Shown here: positions 33,751-41,521 of the stretch, piece by piece
Position numbering within the stretch: position 1 is the first letter of the stretch
How the letters are laid out: every line of letters starts with the position of its first letter
Assembly: GCA_029974015.1 (NCBI GenBank)
Contig: JARKUF010000017.1
Coordinates: forward strand, 1 to 64,000
Source of the DNA: Spirochaetota bacterium
GTDB taxonomy: Bacteria; Spirochaetota; UBA4802; JAGODF01
Reading direction: 5' to 3'
DNA: 64,000 bases
Position numbers and translations under genes: made by a program
The notes under the pieces: model-generated
Told to the model about the DNA's origin: nothing
Seen by the model: only the letters and a program-made list of their open reading frames with translations
The model's database searches: none

Positions 33751-35256
33751 ATGAACTCGAACCCTGCTACATTCCGGCCGATACTCAAGGCCCTGGCCAT
33801 GGCGGCTGCCGTATGCGCCGCCCCCGCTCTCTTAGGCGCTGAGGAAAATGTCGTGGAGGTTTATCCTCCTCGGGTGTTGGTCCTGGCGGAACCACAGACG
33901 AGCTCCCCCTTCATGGCCCTTGCCGAGGAATCTACGGGACAGCTCATCCGGGTTTTCAACCGCCTGGGAAGGTTTCTCCCTGAAGAAAAAAACCGCGTTC
34001 TCCGGGCTTTGTCCTCAATGCCCGGCGATTCGCTTAAGTCCCGGAGCGGGCCCGAGGACGCGGCGCGCCTCTTGAAATCGGACCTCCTGGTGGTCCTCTC
34101 TTTTTCCCAGACCTTTCGTACACACAATGCCGACATTAAAATTCGGGCCATTAACCCGGCCTATCGCCCACTGGAAAAAAACATCAGGGTCCGCAGCAGA
34201 ATTCCCCTGAATATTCCACTCAAGCTCGCAAGGGAAGTGTCCCGGCTTCATGAAGGCCTGCCGGTGAAAGCCATTGTCATTGAAAGCGATGAGGACGGGA
34301 ACGCCCTCATCAATGCCGGAGAATGGAACGGCCTCAAGAAGGGAGTGTATCATTCTGAAGGGAAGCGCCTGGAAATAATCCAGCCCGGGGAATATCATTC
34401 CATCATCAGGGCCAATGGCCTGAAAGCCGGAGATTCTGTGACAATCGGGGCCGCTCCCGAAAGCGGCGCTGTGATTCGTGACATTGAGGGCCGCATCGTC
34501 AAAAATACCATCATGGCCTACGGCCTATCATCGACCTTGCTGAAAAACCAGGATGATGAGGGGCGATTCGCCATTGCAACTTGTGCGATAAATCCGGGTG
34601 GAAGCCTGTGCCTGGGGGGCTATGGCTCTTTTCTTTCCACCTACTACATGGGATTCAGGGACCCGAAACCTTCGTTGCCGGGAATCCTCATCTCCACGGG
34701 AACGTATTTTATGCAGCTTTCCCTCGTGCCATTTTTAACGGGTTTTAAAGGTAATTTTTTTCCATGGGTGGATGATGGCGATAAGTCCGCAAAGATGCGC
34801 CGCCTCCATATATTCCTCTGGTCCACCATACCCCTTACCTACACGGCCGCGTATTTTGACCAGCTTGCGCACCAGTTTCAAAGGACGGAGCATCTTCCGC
34901 CTTTTTTCATGTATAGGGACAATATGGCCCTGCTCCTTTCGGCGGTCTTTCCCGGCGGCGGCCTCTTCTACAAAGGGTATCGCGTATCCGGCTGGGCTTA
35001 TTTCTTCTCGGAGCTGGGCCTCGCCGGCTATGCCTCATATGCATGGGATGAGGGAAATCGAGGGAAGTATGCTCTGGCGGGAGCAGGGGCGGTAAAACTC
35101 GTGGAGTTAATCAGCGCCTACTTAATGCCGTCTACCTATCGTTTTTTCAACATGGAACTGGAAAATGATATCAGGGAGCTTTCCCTGATACTGGAAATGA
35201 GGCAGTTCGATATTCATGAACCGGTGTACGATATCGGGGTCCTGCGGCATTTCTGA
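33751..35256 (+). CDS. Envelope protein of unknown function, paralogue of the preceding gene
   Basis: The 501-residue protein has a signal peptide (ILKALAMAAAVCAAPALLGA) and the same order of parts as its neighbour. There is an N-terminal domain (FMALAEESTGQLIRVFNRLGRFL), a middle beta region with DEDGNALINAGEWNGLKKG, and a C-terminal half with FPGGGLFYKGYRVSGWAYFFSE matching the neighbour's glycine motif. The preceding residues (FMYRDNMALLLSA) also match its LYMLLCGNMALFVDA. The pair probably arose by tandem duplication and may form a complex in the outer membrane. No function can be assigned. Confidence 0.65.
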   Translation: MNSNPATFRPILKALAMAAAVCAAPALLGAEENVVEVYPPRVLVLAEPQTSSPFMALAEESTGQLIRVFNRLGRFLPEEKNRVLRALSSMPGDSLKSRSGPEDAARLLKSDLLVVLSFSQTFRTHNADIKIRAINPAYRPLEKNIRVRSRIPLNIPLKLAREVSRLHEGLPVKAIVIESDEDGNALINAGEWNGLKKGVYHSEGKRLEIIQPGEYHSIIRANGLKAGDSVTIGAAPESGAVIRDIEGRIVKNTIMAYGLSSTLLKNQDDEGRFAIATCAINPGGSLCLGGYGSFLSTYYMGFRDPKPSLPGILISTGTYFMQLSLVPFLTGFKGNFFPWVDDGDKSAKMRRLHIFLWSTIPLTYTAAYFDQLAHQFQRTEHLPPFFMYRDNMALLLSAVFPGGGLFYKGYRVSGWAYFFSELGLAGYASYAWDEGNRGKYALAGAGAVKLVELISAYLMPSTYRFFNMELENDIRELSLILEMRQFDIHEPVYDIGVLRHF

Positions 35257-35393
35257 AGCATAATGTAAGAGTATTCACGATAATCATATAAGGCATGCGC
35301 GAAAATATAACTGCTCCACAATAAGCTTGACCTCACGGATGAAGCGCCAAAGAGTGTATTTCCCATTAGCATTGCGCACAGGACAACCAGAGT

Positions 35394-36578
35394 ATGAAAG
35401 AAATGAACGAAGCCCCGATGAAAATACTCATCATCAACTATGAACACCCTCCTCTGGGAGGCGGGGGTGGAGTTTGCACCCAGACCGTGGCAAAGGCCCT
35501 GGTTGCCGTAGGCCACACTGTGCATATTCTCACTTCCGGAGCGAAGGGGCTGCCCTCCCGGGACGATGATGGGGGGGTTACTGTGTTCCGCGTTCCCGTC
35601 CTGGGGCGAAAGGACCTCGCCACGGCGAGCAATCTTTCCATGTTCACCTTCCCCCTCACCAGCATACCCAGGGGACTTCTCCTCTGCCTGAAGCACAGAT
35701 ACGATGTAATCAACACCCATTTCTACGCCCCCTCGGGCCCCACGGGGATGATGCTCTCGCTCATCACCCGCATACCTAATGCCCTCTACATCCATGGCGC
35801 CGACGTTTATGACCCGACCCGATTGAACAAGACCCCGGCGGGGAAGGGGCTTTTAAGCGGACTTCTCCGGTTAAGCGCCAGGCTGCAAAGCCGCCTTGCC
35901 AGGACCATCGCGTGCCAGTCCAGCAATACCAGGGAAAATATTATGGCCTATGTGGCGCCGAAAAAAGAGGTCACGGTGATACCGCTTCCCTTCGCGAAGC
36001 CCGGCCATCCAGACACCTCCCGGAAGGCCCTGGGCCTCGACCCGAAAAAGTATTACCTCCTCTCTGCCGGGAGGGTGGTGAAGCGGAAGGGGTATGATTT
36101 CCTCATCCGCGCGATGACGGAGCTCGCCGCGAACATACAGCTTTTGATTCTCGGTGACGGCCCGGAACTTCCGGCATTAAAAGAACTCGCGGCAGACCTC
36201 GGCGTAGCAAATCGGGTCCACTTTCTCGGATATATTGAAGGTGATGAAGTTAAATTCAGCTATTACAAGGTTAGCGACATGTATGTCCTCTCCTCCCTCC
36301 ATGAGGGTATGGGGATCGTTGTACAGGAAGCTATGGAATTTGGACTCCCTATCGTGGCAACCAACCACGGGGGGCAGGTGGATCTGGTGAAGTCCGGAGA
36401 AAACGGTATTCTCGTTCCGCCGGGAGACCCGGAAGCGTTGGCCGGGGCAATTCGGAAGGTCCATGGGAACAAGCGGTTAGCAGCGGCCTTCGGAAAAAAG
36501 AACCGCGAACTCATCAAGGGATACTACGCGCCGCGAATAGCCGATGAGTACCTTCGGCTCTTCAGGTCTATCCTCTGA
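35394..36578 (+). CDS. GT4-family glycosyltransferase
   Basis: The 394-residue protein is a GT-B enzyme. The N-terminal half starts with KILIINYEHPPLGGGGGVCTQTVAKALVAVGH, the nucleotide-sugar enzyme's glycine-rich loop. The C-terminal half has LSAGRVVKRKGYDFLIRAM, a donor-site lysine/arginine region, and the E-x7-E motif in SLHEGMGIVVQEAMEFGLPIVATNHGG. Two in-frame ATGs (35403, 35418) could also start it. The acceptor is unknown; lipopolysaccharide or glycolipid assembly is usual. Confidence 0.92.
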   Translation: MKEMNEAPMKILIINYEHPPLGGGGGVCTQTVAKALVAVGHTVHILTSGAKGLPSRDDDGGVTVFRVPVLGRKDLATASNLSMFTFPLTSIPRGLLLCLKHRYDVINTHFYAPSGPTGMMLSLITRIPNALYIHGADVYDPTRLNKTPAGKGLLSGLLRLSARLQSRLARTIACQSSNTRENIMAYVAPKKEVTVIPLPFAKPGHPDTSRKALGLDPKKYYLLSAGRVVKRKGYDFLIRAMTELAANIQLLILGDGPELPALKELAADLGVANRVHFLGYIEGDEVKFSYYKVSDMYVLSSLHEGMGIVVQEAMEFGLPIVATNHGGQVDLVKSGENGILVPPGDPEALAGAIRKVHGNKRLAAAFGKKNRELIKGYYAPRIADEYLRLFRSIL

Positions 36579-36654
36579 GTTGAACTGTGATATTTTTACT
36601 TGACGAATTGACAATGGTCACCCAAATAAGAACGGTCGCCTTTGAGGAGGACTA

Positions 36655-36741
36655 TTCCGTAATTACGTTTTCCCGCCCGCCTCTGGCGTGCGGAAAAACG
36701 TAATTTATCTGACTGTCCTTAATTTTTATGAGGCCCCATAT
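36655..36741. repeat. Palindromic element, copy with altered core
   Basis: The core hairpin at 36661-36705 has AATTACG/CGTAATT outer arms around CCCGCCCGCC-type DNA with a decayed right arm. CTGACTGTCCTTAATTTTTATGAGGCCCC on the right matches the terminal and AT-hairpin parts of other copies. It precedes the lipoprotein gene at 36765. Confidence 0.75.
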
Positions 36742-36764
36742 ATTATCCCACGAGGAAGCGAGTG

Positions 36765-37232
36765 ATGAAAAAAGGCGTTCTTTTGCTTCTTGCGCTTTGC
36801 ATCTCGGGATGCACGAAAATTCCCGACAGGCTTTATAGCCCTACCGCGGTCATAAAGGCGGAGTTAAGGGGAAGCGAAATTTTTTATACTGTGTATCTGA
36901 AGGGCGATATTATCAACGACCAGACGGAGCTCGTGTTGAAGAAAATCCGCGGCACAGTGGCGCTGAAAAACTCCGACCAGACCGTCATTTCCCTTCCCTT
37001 CGAGCTGCCGGAACTTCTTCCCCTGCAGAAGCAGACGATTAATGCCGAGACGGGCGGTAACGAAAGGGAGATGGCGCCCATCTTCGCCCTTCTGAGGATA
37101 AGCCCCGACCAGCTCCGGGTTGATGACCAGGAGGCTTACACCGAAGAGATGCCGCTCAGCCAGAAGCTCATCGCGTTTGAAATTACGGCCTATGAGTCTG
37201 CAAACATATTCGATATCATCGAAGGTAAGTGA
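36765..37232 (+). CDS. Small lipoprotein
   Basis: The 155-residue protein has a textbook lipoprotein signal (MKKGVLLLLALCISGC). The mature part is beta-rich (VIKAELRGSEIFYTVYLKG; TVALKNSDQTVISLPFELPELLPLQ), followed by an acidic tail. It may be an immunoglobulin-like or LEA-type domain, but no family is certain. ATG 36765 with GAGGAAG upstream is preferred over the overlapping GTG three bases earlier. It lies one base from the next membrane gene and is likely coupled to it. Confidence 0.75.
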   Translation: MKKGVLLLLALCISGCTKIPDRLYSPTAVIKAELRGSEIFYTVYLKGDIINDQTELVLKKIRGTVALKNSDQTVISLPFELPELLPLQKQTINAETGGNEREMAPIFALLRISPDQLRVDDQEAYTEEMPLSQKLIAFEITAYESANIFDIIEGK

Positions 37233-37233
37233 G

Positions 37234-37686
37234 ATGAAAATAAACGACACAAAGCTGTATCTTTTTTTCACCGTCATCACTCTGGTTGTTGCCCTTGCAG
37301 TCGGGGCCCCATCGTATTATTCGATACTCAAAGTGGAACCCGAGGCGAGGCGGCTTATGAATGCGCAAACCGACTTCAACATGAATTTCCGGAAGGCCTA
37401 CGCCCTTCTTCGTGACCCCCAGATATTCGCACGATACGAAAACTTCGACCGGGACGCACGATGGATAAAGACTACGGTGATTCCCTATATGGACAATAAA
37501 ATTTATAATTCCCGGGACTTCATGCCGGATGAGAGGGTCTACTTAGACACTCTCCTTAAAAGGAGGGTACAGGGCTCCGAATTAGGGCGCAATACCGCGA
37601 TATTTTTCCTGCTCCTCTCCCTGACAGGTTTGGCGTTTCTTATTTATGAGAGGAGAAAAGTCAGGGCAGAAGAAAACGTCGGCTGA
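37234..37686 (+). CDS. Two-TM membrane protein with periplasmic domain
   Basis: The 150-residue protein has one TM helix at each end (LYLFFTVITLVVALAVG at ~8-25; AIFFLLLSLTGLAFLIY at ~122-138) enclosing a charged, mostly helical periplasmic region, then a basic cytoplasmic tail. No family is recognised. It follows the lipoprotein gene by one base and may form a complex with it. The end overlaps the convergent isochorismatase-family gene by 26 bases. Confidence 0.7.
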   Translation: MKINDTKLYLFFTVITLVVALAVGAPSYYSILKVEPEARRLMNAQTDFNMNFRKAYALLRDPQIFARYENFDRDARWIKTTVIPYMDNKIYNSRDFMPDERVYLDTLLKRRVQGSELGRNTAIFFLLLSLTGLAFLIYERRKVRAEENVG

Positions 37687-38347
37687 AGTCGATATATCCC
37701 TCAGTTTCGAAAACCCCGCCCCCGCATACTCCCCGGGAGCTTAGAAGCGACGCATTGTGCGTCGCTTCGTCGTAATCGGCCTGGGCATCCTCCAGGAGAA
37801 CTACCTCGTACCCCCTTTCCGAGGCGTCCCGGGCCGTCGTTTCCACGCACTGGCTTGTGGCCAGCCCCGTGAAAACAATCTCCTTCACATTCCATTCCCG
37901 AAAAACGCGGTCTATCTCTGTTGAATTAAAAGCGCTGAAAGTGGTTTTTGTAAGGATGGTATCGCCTTGTAGCGGACTTATTTCATCGATAATATCCGAC
38001 ATTGCCTCGCTTTCCAGAGGGTACAATGATGGGTAACCCGCCTGGCGCCCCCGGAGCCAGGAATTGCGGAAAAACCTGTGTAGGTCTTTCCGCTCCGGGT
38101 CAGTTCCGCAGAGCCTCAGATAGACGGTCCTTCCCTGAAATTCGCGGAAAAAGGAAAGGAGCTTTTTAATGTTTGGGACAACAATTTCTTCACAGCGGCG
38201 GGTGATATAGCCCATGCACCCGGGGTACAGGCCTTCAAAAAAACGGTAAAAGTCCGACCGGCGGTCGAGGTAATATTTTTGCATGTCGACGATCATGAGG
38301 ACTGTCTGGCCAAGAGAAATGCTGTTTTTAAAATCTTTTCCGGGCAT
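37661..38347 (-). CDS. Isochorismatase-family cysteine hydrolase
   Basis: The 228-residue protein has the family's first catalytic aspartate in VLMIVDMQKYYLD, a lysine in ILTKTTFSAFNSTEI, and the nucleophile cysteine in GLATSQCVETTARDASERGYEVVLLEDA. Nicotinamidases, isochorismatases and other hydrolases share this triad. The nicotinamidase zinc motif is not evident, so the substrate is open. It is probably transcribed alone, since a strong hairpin (38390-38439) lies upstream. Confidence 0.88.
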   Translation of the reverse strand: MPGKDFKNSISLGQTVLMIVDMQKYYLDRRSDFYRFFEGLYPGCMGYITRRCEEIVVPNIKKLLSFFREFQGRTVYLRLCGTDPERKDLHRFFRNSWLRGRQAGYPSLYPLESEAMSDIIDEISPLQGDTILTKTTFSAFNSTEIDRVFREWNVKEIVFTGLATSQCVETTARDASERGYEVVLLEDAQADYDEATHNASLLSSRGVCGGGVFETEGYIDFSRRFLLP

Positions 38348-38389
38348 TGGCTACCTCTCAGTCTTCGGAGATTCGGGTTTATGCACATT

Positions 38390-38439
38390 ACGTGAAAGTG
38401 AAGGCGCGCAAACGCTTGCGCGCCTTCACACTTTCACGT
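38390..38439. terminator. Strong hairpin overlapping the antiporter stop codon
   Basis: Arms ACGTGAAAGTG-AAGGCGCGCA and TGCGCGCCTTCACACTTTCACGT pair around an AACGCT loop, with a two-base bulge. The right arm contains the TGA stop (38434-38436) of the antiporter gene. Transcription from the antiporter probably ends here, before the isochorismatase gene. No long T-run follows, so it may serve mainly as an RNA-stabilising or Rho-linked hairpin. Confidence 0.65.
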
Positions 38440-40428
38440 TTCACAAAAAGCCCCTTCGTTGAAAAGCTGCGCCTGCCCCGACATGTTGGCCCGGTTTCCC
38501 ATTATGACGAGCATATCGCCTGAGCGGAGGGATTCGTCTCCTCCCGGATTGGCAATGACGGCCCCGTCACGTTCCACGGCAAGCACCGTAACGCCGTACT
38601 TTGCCCTGAGGTCCAAGCCGCTCAGGGTTTTTCCATCGATGTACGATCCCGGGCATACGGAAATTCTCGATATCTCCTGATCGGGTATGTGCACCTTTAA
38701 CGCATTGATGGCGCCATCGCCAATTGAAAGGCTTCTGAACATCTCGTAGCCCTCAGAGCGAACCTCTCCCACAAGCTTTTCTATGTCCTGCCGCGGCACC
38801 ATAAACCTGGAAAGGACCCTGGAAAAAATTTCGATAGAGGTTTCATATTCCTCTGGGATCACCTCATCGGCCCCGAGGCCGTAGATGGTTTGTACGTCCT
38901 GAAAAAACCTGGTCCTGATGATGACGTAGAGTTCTTTGCTGAGGCCGCGGGCGGTCTTCGTGATTCTAAGGGTGGCGGCATGGTCGGCGATGGCCACTAC
39001 CATGACGCGGGCCGCATGGATTCCCGCGTGCTCCAGTACGGCCTCATGGGTGGCGTCGCCGAAAAAGATATTTTCCCCGGCCTCCTTCTCCCGCTTCACC
39101 GTATCGGCGTTCATCTCGATTATTACATAGTCAATGCCGGCGTAACGGGCCGCCCGCGCGACGTTTTTTCCATTGATTCCGTATCCAACGATGATGAGGT
39201 GTCCGTCGTAAACGCGGATCGCGTCGTCGTCTTTCACATCCAGCTTTCGGGGCTTTCCGAACATGGACAGTTTCATGAGCGCGCCTGCCAGATGCGGTGC
39301 CCCCATCATAAGGAAGGGCGTAAGCCCCATGGTGACTACGACGACGATGAGGAACACCTGGTACTCAACTCCGGAAATGATTCGGTTGTCGAGGCCAAGC
39401 TTGGCGAGGACGAAGGGGAATTCGCCTACCTGGGCAAGATAAAGCCCCGTGAGAAGGGCCGTCCGAATGGGATAGCCCAGGACGAGGACCGAGATGCCGG
39501 TGGCGACCGTCTTTATCAGAAGGACAATCAGAATAATCAGGGGTATCAGGAGCGGATAATGGGTGACGACCCTGACATCGACAAGCATGCCAACCGAAAC
39601 GAAGAAAAGGCCGGTAAAGGCGTCCTTGAATGGGATGATGTTCCCGATGGCCTCATGGCTGTATTCCGAGGCAGATATTATTAGTCCCGCCATGAAGGCC
39701 CCGAGTGCCGGGGAAAGCCCCGCTGCGTGGGTGAGCCAGGCAGTTGCGAGGCAGATCACCGTAATCAGAAGAAGGAAAAGCTCACGGCTTCGGGTTTTCA
39801 CCGTGAAATATAGAACTTTAGGAATGACCCACCGGGCCGCTGCAAGCATGACAGCCACAAGCCCTGCCGCCTTTGCCAGGACGAGCCATATCGATTGCCC
39901 CGTCGTCACGGGGGTGCTGGAAAGATACGGGACGACCACTATCAACGGCACCACCATGAGGTCCTGAAAGATGAGGATCCCTGCCGAAGTCATCCCCTGG
40001 GGGCTTCCCAGCTCCGCCTTCTCCTGGAGTAGCTTGAAAACGATGGCCGTACTGCTCAACACGGCGAGGAACCCCAGGAAAAGGGATTTTTCCATGGCAA
40101 AGCCCGCCCCGACTGCCAGAAGAAATACCGCGCCGGTGGTGACCACGAACTGGACCGTCCCCGCTACCAGGACGGTCCTCTTTATTTTCATGAGATTGGA
40201 AAGCGAAAACTCGATGCCGATGGTAAAAAGAAGTAGGACTACCCCGATTTCTGCGAGGACCTCGACTTCCTTTACTTTCTGGATGAGACCAAGGCCATAG
40301 GGCCCCAGGACAAGCCCGGTGATGAGGAACCCCAGAATTGAGGGGAGCTTAAGCCTGAGGAAAAAAAACAGCACAGGTATGGATACGGCGAAAATCAGGG
40401 TGATATTAATCAATAGTACATTTTCCAT
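38434..40428 (-). CDS. CPA2-family cation/proton antiporter with RCK domain (KefB/KefC/YbaL type)
   Basis: The 664-residue membrane protein has about 12 TM helices in its first ~385 residues. They carry the CPA2 signature FLITGLVLGPYGLG, the GIVLLLFTIGIEFSL segment, and GAFMAGLIISASEYSHEAIGNIIPFKDAFTGLFFVSVGML. A TrkA-N Rossmann domain follows (LIIVGYGINGKNVARAARYAGIDYVIIEMN), then a TrkA-C domain that binds small ligands. The family exports K+ or Na+ in exchange for protons. No KefF/KefG-type partner is adjacent. The start ATG is preferred over an upstream TTG. Confidence 0.93.
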   Translation of the reverse strand: MENVLLINITLIFAVSIPVLFFFLRLKLPSILGFLITGLVLGPYGLGLIQKVKEVEVLAEIGVVLLLFTIGIEFSLSNLMKIKRTVLVAGTVQFVVTTGAVFLLAVGAGFAMEKSLFLGFLAVLSSTAIVFKLLQEKAELGSPQGMTSAGILIFQDLMVVPLIVVVPYLSSTPVTTGQSIWLVLAKAAGLVAVMLAAARWVIPKVLYFTVKTRSRELFLLLITVICLATAWLTHAAGLSPALGAFMAGLIISASEYSHEAIGNIIPFKDAFTGLFFVSVGMLVDVRVVTHYPLLIPLIILIVLLIKTVATGISVLVLGYPIRTALLTGLYLAQVGEFPFVLAKLGLDNRIISGVEYQVFLIVVVVTMGLTPFLMMGAPHLAGALMKLSMFGKPRKLDVKDDDAIRVYDGHLIIVGYGINGKNVARAARYAGIDYVIIEMNADTVKREKEAGENIFFGDATHEAVLEHAGIHAARVMVVAIADHAATLRITKTARGLSKELYVIIRTRFFQDVQTIYGLGADEVIPEEYETSIEIFSRVLSRFMVPRQDIEKLVGEVRSEGYEMFRSLSIGDGAINALKVHIPDQEISRISVCPGSYIDGKTLSGLDLRAKYGVTVLAVERDGAVIANPGGDESLRSGDMLVIMGNRANMSGQAQLFNEGAFCET

Positions 40429-40649
40429 GATGTCCAATTCCCATGCGGCAAACCTTTACGCGCTGTCATACTTGAAGATGCATGGCCAGTTTGACGCTTT
40501 TTGTAGATATGGATGAATGCCCTGGAAAATGCCGCGAAGGGCGGCATCCGCGACGTCCAGTGGAAGATAACCTTAATTAAGGAATTTGGATGAAAAATCT
40601 ATAATAAAATGATTGATCTTTTTAAAAAATATCGCTATACTCTTTTTTT
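40429..40649. other. Intergenic region upstream of the antiporter
   Basis: AT-rich sequence towards 40600 holds no coding frame that I trust. It should contain the antiporter promoter on the minus strand. The palindromic repeat begins at 40650. Confidence 0.4.
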
Positions 40650-40770
40650 GAGGCCTCAAAAAAATAAATTTTTAGAGGCCCCATAAATTGTAACTGCTGA
40701 CATACTCAAGACTTAAGTTTTCCCGCCCGCCGAAGGCGGGCGGGAAAACCTGATTATTTGAGTTTGCCAT
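40650..40770. repeat. Palindromic element, near-complete copy
   Basis: The left AT hairpin at 40650-40683 is GAGGCCTC-AAAAAAAT...ATTTTTAGAGGCCCC. It is followed by the TTGTAACTGCTGACATACTC spacer, the core hairpin at 40718-40748 with the CCCGCCCGCCGAAGGCGGGC sequence, and the start of the mirrored right flank (TTTGAGTTTGCC). Confidence 0.88.
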
Positions 40771-40774
40771 ATAT

Positions 40775-40793
40775 TGCCGGGGTATCCCCGGCA
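40775..40793. repeat. Short GC-rich hairpin
   Basis: TGCCGGGG-TAT-CCCCGGCA is a perfect eight-pair stem directly after the palindromic element and 55 bases before the CheY-like gene. It is in the position of an mRNA leader hairpin or terminator; no T-run follows. Confidence 0.6.
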
Positions 40794-40847
40794 GTCTGAA
40801 TTTCATATATTTTTTTATCTAAACCCGGGTACAGTCAGGAGCGTATA

Positions 40848-41204
40848 ATGGCACGCGGAATGATCGTCGACGATTCCAAGTTCATGCGGAAAATCATCCA
40901 CGACACTCTCACTGAGGGGGGGCACCAGGTGATCGGGGAAGCCGACAATGGATACGATGCCCTCGATATGTACAAGAAGGAAAAACCTGACTTCGTGACG
41001 ATGGACATCACCATGCATGGCAAGGACGGCCTTATGGCGGTCTCGGAAATCCGCACTGTGGATCCAAAAGCAAAAATCGTTGTCGTATCCGCCCTGAGCG
41101 AAAAGACCTTAAAACTCAACGACTCAACCATCCAGGCGGATGCCTATGTCGTGAAGCCTTTTCAAAAGGAAGAGCTCCTGGCAAAAATTAAAAGTATACT
41201 CTGA
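40848..41204 (+). CDS. CheY-like single-domain response regulator
   Basis: The 118-residue receiver has the acidic pair in MIVDDSKFMRKI, phospho-acceptor D53 in FVTMDITMHGKDG, serine in VVVSALSEK and lysine in YVVKPFQKE. The VDDSKFMR opening is typical of chemotaxis CheY proteins, as is KPFQKEELLAKI. No chemotaxis genes are beside it, so a motility role is inference. CAGGAG precedes the ATG. Confidence 0.93.
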   Translation: MARGMIVDDSKFMRKIIHDTLTEGGHQVIGEADNGYDALDMYKKEKPDFVTMDITMHGKDGLMAVSEIRTVDPKAKIVVVSALSEKTLKLNDSTIQADAYVVKPFQKEELLAKIKSIL

Positions 41205-41286
41205 TTTCTTCCTCCGGGTTCAGGCATATCACGGTAAAAGCCTGACATTACAACGGGCGTGGTTGTTTCTGCGTTTCAAAATAGTA

Positions 41287-41316
41287 TTGACACCGCGCTT
41301 CCCCTGTTCCTACTGT
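41287..41316 (+). promoter_or_regulatory. Promoter for the metX-metW transcript
   Basis: TTGACA at 41287-41292 and TACTGT at 41311-41316 are 18 bases apart. They lie about 35 bases before the SAM riboswitch, as expected for its promoter. Confidence 0.5.
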
Positions 41317-41349
41317 ACATCGTTTCATCATTAACAAAAACCTGGCGAT

Positions 41350-41457
41350 ATCTTATCAAGAGTGGCAGAGGGACAGGCCCCGTGAAGCCACGGCAACCGT
41401 CCGCGGAAGCGGAAAGAGGTGCCAATTCCTACGGAGGATTCCTCCGGGAGATGAGAT
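41350..41457 (+). promoter_or_regulatory. SAM-I (S-box) riboswitch
   Basis: The leader of metX holds the S-box core. It starts with CTTATCAAGAGTGGCAGAGG, GACAGGCCCCGTGAAGCC and CGGCAACC, and ends with AGGTGCCAATTCC and GATGAGAT. P1 pairs ATCTTATC (41350-41357) with GATGAGAT (41450-41457). The 3' strand of P1 overlaps AGATAGC, which can instead pair with GCTATCT (41472-41478), a likely switch hairpin. Binding SAM should turn off methionine synthesis. No T-run is seen, so control may be translational or by an atypical terminator. Confidence 0.95.
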
Positions 41458-41521
41458 AGCAGTATTATACCGCTATCTTGTCGTATATGCTCGAAATTCA
41501 GATACCGGTGTACTACACGCT

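Noticed and set aside
38890..39684. 264-codon open frame opposite the antiporter
   Set aside because: It is a shadow of the RCK and TM parts of the antiporter; the product is rich in Asp, Gly and His with no domain.
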